Shown here piece by piece: positions 1 through 6,428 of a stretch of DNA of 17,270 bases (its first letter is position 1; each line of letters begins with the position of its first letter). The notes beneath the pieces were generated by a model. It had not been told where the DNA came from and searched no databases. It saw nothing but the letters and a program-made list of their open reading frames with translations. The translations under genes were made by a program, and so were the position numbers. Origin of the DNA: Erythrobacter sp. CCH5-A1 (GTDB lineage: Bacteria; Pseudomonadota; Alphaproteobacteria; Sphingomonadales; Sphingomonadaceae); the NCBI RefSeq assembly GCF_001557115.1, contig NZ_LSKQ01000311.1:1-17270 (forward strand). Direction: 5' to 3'.

Positions 1-312
1 CGCTTCCCATTGGCCTAACAAATAACGGCCAAGCACAAAATTCCTTACAGTCCCGACAATCACGAAACGCTCCACACCGTGCCGGAGATCCACGACTTCG
101 GTGGGCCGCACGTCCTCGAGCTCGCCGTTGGGGAGCACCTGCAACACCACAGCATGCTGCTTGGGCTTGAACCCGGCTGCCGCCGCGAGCTGCGCGCCGG
201 TCGGCGTCAGATCGTCAATGGGCACGCTGCGATAGATCAGGGTCTCGTCTGCCACCTCAATCCGGTGGCGGGGCTTGCCGCGGTGGGCGGCGTCGTCACT
301 CATACTGGTCAT
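1..312 (-). CDS. Multiubiquitin domain protein (3' end outside window)
   Basis: Start of a protein with tandem ubiquitin-like beta-grasp domains; 104 codons are visible and the frame is open to base 1. The first domain spans about residues 15-80 and ends in the motif VVDLRHGVERFV, close to the DL..GVERF signature I associate with bacterial multiubiquitin proteins. A second beta-grasp repeat seems to start at NFVLGRYLLGQW near the edge. ATG at 312 is chosen because GGAG lies 6 bases upstream in the minus-strand sense; ATG at 303 is an alternative. In known bacterial operons such proteins accompany E1/ThiF, E2 and JAB proteins and are presumed conjugation substrates. Those partners would lie left of the window. 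The gene diverges from an XRE-ImmA pair and shares its operator region, so it is probably controlled by that repressor. The family call is motif-based, without a database search. Confidence 0.75.
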   Translation of the reverse strand, partial: MTSMSDDAAHRGKPRHRIEVADETLIYRSVPIDDLTPTGAQLAAAAGFKPKQHAVVLQVLPNGELEDVRPTEVVDLRHGVERFVIVGTVRNFVLGRYLLGQWEA

Positions 313-347
313 AACTCACTCCAACGTCGCCGGCCCAGCGCCGGTAT

Positions 348-412
348 CGCTAAAATGAGAACGCGTGCTAAGTTTGTCAAGCATTGACTTAGCGCGCTTG
401 ACGGATTTAGCG
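348..412. promoter_or_regulatory. Nested palindromic operator array
   Basis: Four pentameric half-sites sit in the divergent region: GCTAA at 349-353 and 367-371, then TTAGC at 389-393 and 407-411. The inner and outer pairs both centre exactly on base 380, and each same-orientation pair is spaced 18 bases. The inner pair extends to GCTAAGT/ACTTAGC (367-373, 387-393). A minus-strand TTGACA (-35-like) at 375-380 and plus-strand TTGACT (384-389) and TTGACG (398-403) fall inside the array. The geometry suggests two dimers of the adjacent XRE repressor bound over divergent promoters. The positions are read directly; the binding protein is inferred. Confidence 0.6.
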
Positions 413-432
413 GAATGCGCCAGGTATCAAGC

Positions 433-451
433 GCCGGACTCCGAGTCCGGC
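433..451. promoter_or_regulatory. Perfect palindrome in the XRE 5' UTR
   Basis: GCCGGACTCCGAGTCCGGC has perfect 9-base arms around a single central base (442). It lies 7 bases upstream of the GGAG Shine-Dalgarno (459-462) of the XRE gene. As RNA it could form an 8-bp stem with a 3-base loop. It could be an autoregulatory operator or a 5' mRNA hairpin limiting translation of the repressor. It is not followed by a T-run, so a terminator role is unlikely. Confidence 0.5.
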
Positions 452-467
452 TCGAACCGGAGACGAC

Positions 468-848
468 ATGACCGATGACGACATTGATCAGACAGCTAAG
501 CCGGCAAGCCTCGGCCAAATTATAAAGAAGGCTCGCACCGATCTTCAGATGTCGCAGCGCGACGTTGAGGACGCGACCGGGAAGGAGATCTCGAATGCCT
601 ATCTGAGCCAGCTGGAGAGCGGCAAGATCACCAAACCATCTCCGCATATTCTTTACGCCCTCTCGACAGCGTTGAGCGTATCGTACGAGATGCTGATGGA
701 GCGGGCTGGATACATAGTCCCGTCGGCCCAGCGTCCCACGGATGCCAAACATGGACGCGCGGCGACGTTCGCGGTCGATAATCTATCAGCCGAAGAGGAG
801 AGCGCCCTCTTGGACTATCTTGCCTTCCTGCGCTCCAAGAAGGGATGA
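468..848 (+). CDS. XRE-family HTH transcriptional regulator
   Basis: A 126-aa cytoplasmic DNA-binding protein. Residues of about 15-75 form an XRE/Cro-C1 HTH, with LGQIIKKARTDLQMSQRDV as the first helices and NAYLSQLESGK as the recognition helix, followed by the usual helical tail. The C-terminus (LSAEEESALLDYLAFLRSKKG region) forms a further short helix. GGAG at 459-462 precedes the ATG by 5 bases. The ImmA/IrrE peptidase gene begins 3 bases after its stop. This pairing, and a length near that of DdrO, fits systems in which the peptidase cleaves the repressor C-terminal region to derepress target genes. That mechanism is established for ImmA-ImmR and IrrE-DdrO and is inferred here. Likely targets are its own operon and the divergent multiubiquitin gene. 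Confidence 0.85.
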   Translation: MTDDDIDQTAKPASLGQIIKKARTDLQMSQRDVEDATGKEISNAYLSQLESGKITKPSPHILYALSTALSVSYEMLMERAGYIVPSAQRPTDAKHGRAATFAVDNLSAEEESALLDYLAFLRSKKG

Positions 849-851
849 TCT

Positions 852-1778
852 GTGCAGCGACCGGACGATTGCAGCCTAACCCCTAGTCAGCTCGCCCGCG
901 TCCGGGCCGAGGCCGAGCGCGCCCTGCGTGATGCAGGCGCGCTCGGCGTCTTTCCGACACCTGTCGAGGCGATCATGACAGTAGCCAAGGTGGAAGAGGT
1001 GAAGGAAGACGTCCTAAATCCGAGCTTCATCGACAAGCTCCGGTTAAGCGTCGAGAAGGCAGGCGGTGCACTAAAGCGCGCGGTCAGCAAGGTAATGGGC
1101 CTGTTCCACGCAAGTGCTGGCCTCGTCTTCCTCGACCAGTCTCTCATGGCCGTAAAGAAGCGATTCGTACTGCTGCATGAGTCCGGGCATGGCTTCATGC
1201 CATGGCAGCGGTCGATGTACGCGCTGGTTGAGGACTGCGAAAATGCACTCGATGCAGAGGCGGCCGAGCTGTTCGATCGGGAAGCCAACGTTTTCGCTGC
1301 AGAAGTCCTGTTTCAGCTCGATACCTTCCGCGATATGGCCGAGGGACAGCCGTTCAGCATCTGGACGCCAGTTAAGCTCGCGAAGAAGTTCGACGCGTCG
1401 ATCTACGCCTGCGTTCGTCAGTATGTTTCGAAGAACCACCGCGCCTGCGCCGTGGTTGTGCTCAACATGCCGGAGTTTGCTGAAGGCGACGGTTTTCGCG
1501 CTACACTGCGCCGAGCAATACAGTCAGAAAGCTTCACTACCCAGTTCGGCAACTATACCTGGAACGAGGTCTATACGCCCAACGACGACATCGGCGCGCT
1601 GGTGCCAATCAACGGCTATAAGTCATCGGGTAAGCGATCTCTGGCGCTCGTCGACCGCAATGGGGAGCGCCACGAATGCATCGCCGAGTCTTTCACGCAG
1701 ACCCACCAGGTTTTTGTCCTGATCCATGCAGTCAGGACGCTGGCGGCCGTGCGACCGATCTTTGTTGGAGCAAGCTGA
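852..1778 (+). CDS. ImmA/IrrE-type metallopeptidase
   Basis: A 308-aa predicted zinc metallopeptidase. The HExxH motif is seen as LLHESGHGF (about residues 107-115), with a third-ligand glutamate in DREANVFAAEVL about 35 residues later, as usual in ImmA/IrrE (gluzincin) proteins. The C-terminal half (after about residue 170) is a longer extension without a motif I recognise. Only a GTG start at 852 fits; the purine-rich 3' end of the XRE gene can act as Shine-Dalgarno, and the 3-base gap implies translational coupling. In the family the peptidase cleaves its cognate XRE repressor in response to DNA damage or another signal. The trigger here is unknown. The family is clear from the motif and context; the substrate is inferred. 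Confidence 0.88.
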   Translation: MQRPDDCSLTPSQLARVRAEAERALRDAGALGVFPTPVEAIMTVAKVEEVKEDVLNPSFIDKLRLSVEKAGGALKRAVSKVMGLFHASAGLVFLDQSLMAVKKRFVLLHESGHGFMPWQRSMYALVEDCENALDAEAAELFDREANVFAAEVLFQLDTFRDMAEGQPFSIWTPVKLAKKFDASIYACVRQYVSKNHRACAVVVLNMPEFAEGDGFRATLRRAIQSESFTTQFGNYTWNEVYTPNDDIGALVPINGYKSSGKRSLALVDRNGERHECIAESFTQTHQVFVLIHAVRTLAAVRPIFVGAS

Positions 1779-1779
1779 C

Positions 1780-1911
1780 GTGTTTGCAGACGAACGACCG
1801 CGAGATTCGCTGCGGCCAATTCATCACCCTGACCAAGGCCTCTTCTGCTGTTGCGCCCTCGACGCGATCCTCAAGGATGACATGACGTCTGCCCGACCTT
1901 TGAACGATTGA
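1780..1911 (+). CDS. Possible small ORF, perhaps a repA 5' remnant
   Basis: A GTG-initiated 43-aa frame begins one base after the ImmA/IrrE stop, so it could be translated by coupling. Its second half (HPDQGLFCCCALDAILKDDM) resembles, from memory, the N-terminal region of plasmid replication initiator RepA (RPA family), which has an HP...F.CD..DA..KDDMASMEHP-like segment. The resemblance stops right after KDDM-T-S, at the point where the frame runs into a stop. It could be a truncated repA, a genuine microprotein or a chance frame. I hold this loosely because it rests on one remembered motif. Confidence 0.25.
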   Translation: MFADERPRDSLRPIHHPDQGLFCCCALDAILKDDMTSARPLND

Positions 1912-1940
1912 CGCTTCCGGTTCTGGCCATCCAGTGCTAT

Positions 1941-1955
1941 GTTCTTATTATGTTC
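1941..1955 (+). promoter_or_regulatory. Candidate LexA (SOS) box, alphaproteobacterial type
   Basis: GTTCTTATTATGTTC is a perfect match to GTTC-N7-GTTC, the direct-repeat LexA operator established for alphaproteobacteria such as Rhodobacter and Caulobacter. It overlaps TATTAT (1946-1951), a good -10 candidate, so a bound repressor would block it. The -35 is not obvious. It lies 16 bases before the likely TTG start of the 62-aa gene that heads the darTG region. Regulation by LexA is inferred from the motif and its position. Confidence 0.6.
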
Positions 1956-1970
1956 TGATAGGAGGTGGTT

Positions 1971-2159
1971 TTGGCAAGGAATACTGGCGATGGTTTTCGG
2001 CGTGGCGCGGTTACGGCGCGAACCCAATTTCGGCGTAGAGACGGCCATTGGCAAAAGCGGGATGAGCGCACGGGCCAGCTGATGAACGTCAAGAACGATG
2101 GCACCCCGTTCAAGGGCGTCGCGCGGGAGCCCGATGGAAGCGACACGCCGAACGCATAA
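1971..2159 (+). CDS. Small basic conserved protein (62 aa)
   Basis: A short, basic, glycine- and arginine-rich cytoplasmic protein starting MARNTGDGFRRGAVTART and ending in a KGVAREP motif. I recall similar small proteins of about 60 aa, with an N-terminal RN.G.G.R.G.V..R.Q pattern, a KR...TG.....VK segment and a KGVRRE-like end, widespread in accessory regions; their function is unknown to me. AGGAGG at 1960-1965 sits 5 bases before TTG at 1971, so I prefer that start to the GTG at 1965. The gene is preceded by the candidate LexA box and -10 and followed after 49 bases by the darT leader, so it may lead the darTG operon. It could bind nucleic acid given its charge, but nothing in the sequence proves this. 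Confidence 0.7.
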   Translation: MARNTGDGFRRGAVTARTQFRRRDGHWQKRDERTGQLMNVKNDGTPFKGVAREPDGSDTPNA

Positions 2160-2167
2160 TTGCTGAT

Positions 2168-2195
2168 CCATACTTCTCCGTGGCGCGAGAAGTGG
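2168..2195. repeat. Imperfect inverted repeat before the darT leader
   Basis: CTTCTC (2173-2178) and GAGAAG (2187-2192) flank an 8-base loop, and outer CCA/TGG bases extend the stem past a 2-base bulge. There is no T-run after it, so it is a weak terminator at best. It lies just upstream of the AAGGAG of the darT leader ORF and could be an operator or an mRNA structure affecting leader translation. Confidence 0.35.
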
Positions 2196-2208
2196 ATAAG
2201 GAGCAGTA

Positions 2209-2292
2209 ATGTTTACGCACGTCATCTATGGTCGAATCGCACGTGCCGTACGCTGTCGTTTGCGGCGTAGCCTGGCAATCGCTTGCCAATGA
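2209..2292 (+). CDS. 27-codon leader ORF coupled to darT
   Basis: A short frame starting ATG at 2209 with a strong Shine-Dalgarno (AAGGAG, 2198-2203, 5-base spacer). It encodes a basic 27-residue peptide (begins MFTHVIYGRIARAVRCR). Its stop TGA (2290-2292) overlaps the tandem ATG ATG (2289-2294) that starts darT. darT has no recognisable Shine-Dalgarno of its own, so ribosomes that finish this ORF probably reinitiate on darT. The arrangement would let translation of the leader set toxin output. The peptide itself may have no function. Evidence is the ribosome-binding site and the stop/start overlap; no homology is claimed. Confidence 0.5.
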   Translation: MFTHVIYGRIARAVRCRLRRSLAIACQ

Positions 2293-2930
2293 TGAAGGAT
2301 CTGCGGCCAGACAAGGCATTTGTTTTCAGGATCATTCATCGCGACAATCTCGCTTGGATTCTCACGCATGGCATTCATTGCCGCAGCGCGGCGATGGTCA
2401 ATCCGGCTTATGTCGACATCGGCAATCCGGAATTGATCAGCAAGCGTAATGGCCGGGCAATTCCGATCCCGCCGGGCGGCACCCTCAGTGACTATGTGCC
2501 ATTTTATTTTACACCTCGCTCACCGATGCTCTTGAATATTAAGACAGGTTATAATGGGATCCGGCAGCGCGGCAATGAAGAGATCGTGATACTTGTGTCG
2601 ACTCTTTATAAGATTCGCGATCATCCCTTGAATTTTATCTTCACCGATCGTCACGCCTATCTCCAAACTGCTGTTTTTTCTTCAGATCTGGCTAGACTTT
2701 CGGCGATTGATTGGACTATATTGCAGAATAGCGATTTTAAGCGGGACAATGACGACTTGGGCAAGTTCGAGCGATATCAAGCGGAAGCGCTGATCCATCA
2801 GCACTTGCCGACCGACGCCTTACTCGGGGTCGCTTGCGTCAATGAGGATGTGGCGGGTCAGCTTCGTGCACAGATCGCTGCAGCAGGCCTGGCGTTGAAA
2901 GTGGCGGTAACGCCGGGATGGTATTTCTGA
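2289..2930 (+). CDS. darT: DarT family DNA ADP-ribosyltransferase toxin
   Basis: A 213-aa toxin of the DarT family, which uses NAD+ to ADP-ribosylate bases (thymidine or guanosine by subtype) in single-stranded DNA and so blocks replication. The N-terminal [17 protein letters not shown] matches the family's opening strand-helix; [11 protein letters not shown] carries the conserved arginine (about R77) of the NAD-binding loop; [10 protein letters not shown] carries the probable catalytic glutamate (about E166). The length is typical. An in-frame stop at 2268-2270 limits the start to 2283-2292, and ATG 2289 or 2292 is favoured because both overlap the leader ORF stop. The gene is visibly more AT-rich than its neighbours (for example around 2500-2560), a sign of transfer. 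It overlaps darG. Subtype was not determined. Confidence 0.9.
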   Translation: MMKDLRPDKAFVFRIIHRDNLAWILTHGIHCRSAAMVNPAYVDIGNPELISKRNGRAIPIPPGGTLSDYVPFYFTPRSPMLLNIKTGYNGIRQRGNEEIVILVSTLYKIRDHPLNFIFTDRHAYLQTAVFSSDLARLSAIDWTILQNSDFKRDNDDLGKFERYQAEALIHQHLPTDALLGVACVNEDVAGQLRAQIAAAGLALKVAVTPGWYF

Positions 2931-4021
2931 TGATCACCTACACTCAAGGCAATCTGCTGAATGCCGATGCGGATGCGCTGGTCAACACTGTGAACACCGT
3001 CGGCGTCATGGGAAAAGGCATCGCGCTCATGTTCAAGGAGGCGTTCCCCGCCAATCTGAAAGCCTATGAAGCGGCTTGCAAAGCCCATGAGGTCGAGGTG
3101 GGGCGGATGTTCGTGACCGAGCGCCAAGAACTAATGGGGCCGAAGTGGATCATCAACTTCCCGACGAAGAAGCATTGGCGCAATCCCTCACAAATGCCCT
3201 GGATCGAGGACGGGCTGGTCGATCTGAAGCGCATCATTCGCGAGTTGCGCATTCAGTCGATTGCCCTGCCGCCGCTTGGCAGTGGCAATGGCGGGCTCGA
3301 CTGGCCTGTTGTCCGTGCCAAGATCGAACAGGCGCTCGGTGATCTCGAAGGGGTCGACGTGATCGTCTATGAACCAACCCCGACTTATCAAAACGTCGCA
3401 AAGCGCGCCGGCGTCGAAAAACTGACGCCCGCGCGCGCGGTGGTCGCCGAACTAGTGCGTCGCTACGCGGTACTCGGTTTCGAATGCACGTTGCTCGAAA
3501 TCCAGAAGTTAGCATATTTTGCCGAGCGGAGCATCGCCCGATGCCAGATTGAAAATCCACTCGACTTGCGATTTGAGGCCAATCGCTTTGGCCCTTTCGC
3601 CGGTCGGTTGAGCCACCTGCTCAATTCGCTTGATGGCAGCTATCTTCATAGCAACAAGCGCATTGCCGATGCCGGGCCGCTGGACGTCATTTGGTTCGAC
3701 GACGCTAAGAAGGACCGCGTCATCGCCTATCTCGGCTCCGAGGCAAAAGCTTTTCTGCCGGCGCTGGAAGCCACCAGCGATCTCATCGATGGCTTCGAGA
3801 CGCCGTTGGGTATGGAGTTGTTGGCAACGGTAGATTGGATCGTCGCCCACGGCGGCGAGCCGTCGGTTGATGGCATCAAGGCAGGCTTACGCGATTGGAA
3901 GGGCGGCGCGGAAGCCGCGCGGCGCAAATTGCACCTGTTCGACGACAGAATGATCGATATTGCGCTCACCCGGCTCGCAACTTGGCAGGGATCCAATACC
4001 GTTGCCACGACGGTCGCATAG
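2930..4021 (+). CDS. darG: DarG family macrodomain antitoxin
   Basis: A 363-aa antitoxin. Residues of about 1-155 form a macrodomain: it opens [20 protein letters not shown] with the VGVMGKGIA loop, and the second ligand loop [11 protein letters not shown] is at about 113-123. In this family the macrodomain removes ADP-ribose from DNA. The rest ([32 protein letters not shown] onward) is a helical domain typical of full-length DarG, which also binds and inhibits DarT directly. ATG at 2930 overlaps the darT stop as TGATG; an in-frame ATG at 2918 is less likely. The pair forms one coupled operon and appears complete, so the toxin should be held in check. Both domains look intact. Confidence 0.9.
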   Translation: MITYTQGNLLNADADALVNTVNTVGVMGKGIALMFKEAFPANLKAYEAACKAHEVEVGRMFVTERQELMGPKWIINFPTKKHWRNPSQMPWIEDGLVDLKRIIRELRIQSIALPPLGSGNGGLDWPVVRAKIEQALGDLEGVDVIVYEPTPTYQNVAKRAGVEKLTPARAVVAELVRRYAVLGFECTLLEIQKLAYFAERSIARCQIENPLDLRFEANRFGPFAGRLSHLLNSLDGSYLHSNKRIADAGPLDVIWFDDAKKDRVIAYLGSEAKAFLPALEATSDLIDGFETPLGMELLATVDWIVAHGGEPSVDGIKAGLRDWKGGAEAARRKLHLFDDRMIDIALTRLATWQGSNTVATTVA

Positions 4022-4179
4022 CGGGGCGTTGCACGGCCGAGACCCAGACCGAATGGACCGATGCGACTTAGAATCCGGTCGTGGGCTGTTTCGTTATCTC
4101 CCCGGCAGCGCACGCAAAGTCGCTATTCAGAGGCTCAGCGTACGTTCACAAGCAGGTTTTGCAATGTCCTCAATACCTG

Positions 4180-5097
4180 TCATCCGAGATATCTATTCTC
4201 GCGGTGCCACGCGAGCGCATCCTGCGCCGGGGCTGCATAGCCAGGCTTCGGCGTGCGAAGCACCTGACCATGAAGATCGTAATAGTGGCGGCCGTTGTCG
4301 AAATCGGCCTTGAGGCGATGGCTCACCTCGAAACGGTGGTCCTCGGACACGGTTACATAGCCCAAATCGAACAACCGATGGATGTCGGTCCGCAGCAAAA
4401 GCCCGTTGGCGGTATCATGCTCGCCGCCATCACCATAGGCTCGGATATGCGCAGCATCGAGAATCGGCAGCGTCTTTTCGTCTGACACAGCGCAGCGCCG
4501 CTCATAGGCGTCAGTCACCGCCAGTCGGAACGCACCTTGGCCCAGACGTGGCTGGACAAGCTGCGGTTTGCCGTAGCGCTGGGCCTCCAGCCTTGAAATG
4601 CCCAGCCCACCCGATCGATCAGCAAGAGCATCCCACAAATAACGGCCATCGGCCTCGTCAGTGCTGTAGCGCTTGCCGGCAACGATGTTGCGCGCGAAGC
4701 TTTGCGGCACAGGAAGCCATTGTTCACGGGGCCAGAAGAATGGCTGGGTCAATATTCGGCAGCCGACCGGAGGATCCGATCTTGGGTCGAGCAGCGCATC
4801 GTCCCGCCGATAGCGGGCAATCCGGTCGCGCATTTCCCTATGCGACTTCACGCCGTTCTTGGTGCCAAACGCCTCCCAGGCGAGGGACAGAGGTACATTG
4901 GAGGCATGGTGAAAAACGCCGCCGCCCACGATGAAGTCTTCCGGGGCATGGAGCTTGAACAGAAACAGTTCGCCGCATGACACCGCCCGGAAGCCGCGGA
5001 AGCCGCTCGGTGCCCAGAAATTGACCTCATCAGGCTGTTCTTGACTGAGCAGATCAAACCAGCTGCGGTCCGTGATGGCGACAAACATATTGACCAT
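4180..5097 (-). CDS. HNH endonuclease with PUA/EVE-like N-terminus
   Basis: A putative restriction endonuclease of about 305 aa. The C-terminal third holds a typical HNH motif: C-A-V at the first strand, ILDAAHIRAYGDGGEHD with the HI general-base region, then TANGLLLRTDIHRLFDLGY with the N and H ligands. The N-terminal about 110 residues (MFVAITDRSWFDLL, EVNFWAPSG, GELFLFKLHAP, FIVGGGVF) resemble the front part of HNH proteins of the COG3440 kind. To me it reads as a PUA/EVE-like reader fold, which in other enzymes senses modified bases; this part is inference. ATG 5097 is chosen (AGAAG 10 bases upstream); ATG 5088 and TTG 5106 are alternatives. It follows the DUF3883 gene on the same strand after 166 bases, so the two may work together against foreign or modified DNA. 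Confidence 0.8.
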   Translation of the reverse strand: MVNMFVAITDRSWFDLLSQEQPDEVNFWAPSGFRGFRAVSCGELFLFKLHAPEDFIVGGGVFHHASNVPLSLAWEAFGTKNGVKSHREMRDRIARYRRDDALLDPRSDPPVGCRILTQPFFWPREQWLPVPQSFARNIVAGKRYSTDEADGRYLWDALADRSGGLGISRLEAQRYGKPQLVQPRLGQGAFRLAVTDAYERRCAVSDEKTLPILDAAHIRAYGDGGEHDTANGLLLRTDIHRLFDLGYVTVSEDHRFEVSHRLKADFDNGRHYYDLHGQVLRTPKPGYAAPAQDALAWHRENRYLG

Positions 5098-5263
5098 GTC
5101 GGCCAAGCTTCTTGCGAGTTCACCGAAAAGGCAAGCGCATTCACAGGTCTACATTGCCAAAGCTCTCATAGATTGCGAGGCGATCGCACGCCTGGCAATC
5201 GAGGAAGCGGCGCTCTCCTGTGCCCTCAAACAAATCGTCGCGTCCTTATCACCGGACGGTGGC

Positions 5264-6094
5264 CTATCTTAGCGCAGCGAGAAAGCTGGTCGGTGTCAGC
5301 TCGACGTGCGCCGAGAGCGGGGGCCGAAGGCTGAATGCTCTTGGTTGGCGCGCGAAATTCCAGACCCTCACGAGGTGCCAATCATCAGTGCGGGTCTCAG
5401 CAACCGTGATTTCATTTCTGCTGATGTGAAAAGGTGTGCGTTCCCAGCCATTGGTCGTCTTCACCTCAATGAGCCGTTCGCGGCCATCTGGCTCGAAGCT
5501 GGCAATGTCGTACCCATAACCATCGCCGTCCTGTACGGCTGTCCAGCGCACTTTGTCGGCAAGATCGTCTCGTCCGGCTTGCAAGAGCGATTGGCGCTCG
5601 TGATGCAGGACCAGCTCTTCACCAGCCTTGCCCAGTCGGCGGTTCCTGGCATCGCGTTCGGCCACATCATATTTCTTGCCGATGGCGGCCATCAAAGCCG
5701 GATCTATCAAGGGCGGTTCATTCTGATGCGTAGGTGGAGGTCCAATCAGGAGCGACGACACCTTGCGAACCGAATTGCCTTCATCAGCCTGAATTCTCGG
5801 CTCAAGCCAATCGGGTCGTTGGTCGAGCCAGCGCAGGACTCCGTCTGCCAACGCATTCTGATAATGCTTGGCTGGCTTGAGGCCAGTGACCCATGGCTGT
5901 CCGAAGCCGATCATGATCGCGCTGATGTTCTGGTGCTTGCGCTCGATCGATTTGATGTTTCTGGGGATTTTTTCAGCAAGGCTACGATATAGCGCGAGCT
6001 TTACAAATGGACGGCCTGCGAGTTCGTCAGCAAGCATTCCGAAATAGTCAGCGACAACCGCGTCAATTTCGAATTCGGTCCAATCCTCCGCCAT
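5264..6094 (-). CDS. DUF3883 domain protein
   Basis: A 276-aa protein. The C-terminal half (about residues 140-255) matches DUF3883: RRLGKAGEELVLHHERQSL, then DGYGYDIASF and RLIEVKTTNG. The E...GYDI...EVK pattern resembles a PD-(D/E)xK nuclease core (E, D and E-x-K), so a DNA-cleaving or DNA-binding role is plausible. The N-terminal about 100 residues (WTEFEIDAVVADYFGML, ERKHQNISAIM) form a helical region often found before DUF3883; it may recognise substrate. ATG 6094 has no clear Shine-Dalgarno. DUF3883 proteins occur in many defence and restriction islands, and the downstream HNH gene on the same strand supports that reading. Exact activity unknown. Confidence 0.82.
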   Translation of the reverse strand: MAEDWTEFEIDAVVADYFGMLADELAGRPFVKLALYRSLAEKIPRNIKSIERKHQNISAIMIGFGQPWVTGLKPAKHYQNALADGVLRWLDQRPDWLEPRIQADEGNSVRKVSSLLIGPPPTHQNEPPLIDPALMAAIGKKYDVAERDARNRRLGKAGEELVLHHERQSLLQAGRDDLADKVRWTAVQDGDGYGYDIASFEPDGRERLIEVKTTNGWERTPFHISRNEITVAETRTDDWHLVRVWNFARQPRAFSLRPPLSAHVELTPTSFLAALR

Positions 6095-6428
6095 AGGTGT
6101 GAGCTAACCGATTTGGCGAAGCCAGACCAGGACGTGTGAGATGGGCCTATTCACCATTGGCCGCGACGCCCGAGGAAAGGCCAAACTTTGCCTCCGATGA
6201 CCTCCGGCACATCTCGGAGTGTCATCTCACACCGGCCCGAAACCGGCCCTCGCAGGGGCGCCCCTTTCTGCTGTGGCGTCCTGTCGGCGAAATTCCAGTC
6301 GATGCGCGTATGGCATTGAGATTTGCTGCTCCGGCGGGCAATGTTCCCAGAACGCTGTTGAGTGGCTAAGCCACAGTTACAAAACAGCTTTCAGCCCATT
6401 GCGCTCAGCGAGGTAGGATCCGCCAATA
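6095..6428. other. Gene-poor gap with one inverted repeat
   Basis: No convincing gene is visible in this 334-base stretch. A GTG-started frame of 77 codons (6136-6369) shows no family resemblance and an arginine/proline-rich product typical of a chance frame in GC-rich DNA. The only structure I see is an imperfect inverted repeat at 6196-6226: GATGACCTCCG against CGGAG-T-GTCATC with one bulged base and an 8-base loop. It may carry the promoters of the divergent DUF3883 and thermonuclease genes, but no clear -35/-10 pair stands out. Confidence 0.4.

Noticed and set aside
4053..4082. Small inverted repeat GACCG...CGGTC after darG as a terminator
   Set aside because: Only 5-base arms with a long loop and no T-run, so a terminator cannot be supported.
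5306..5992. 228-codon plus-strand frame
   Set aside because: It is opposite the DUF3883 gene, whose EVK and GYDI motifs show the coding strand.
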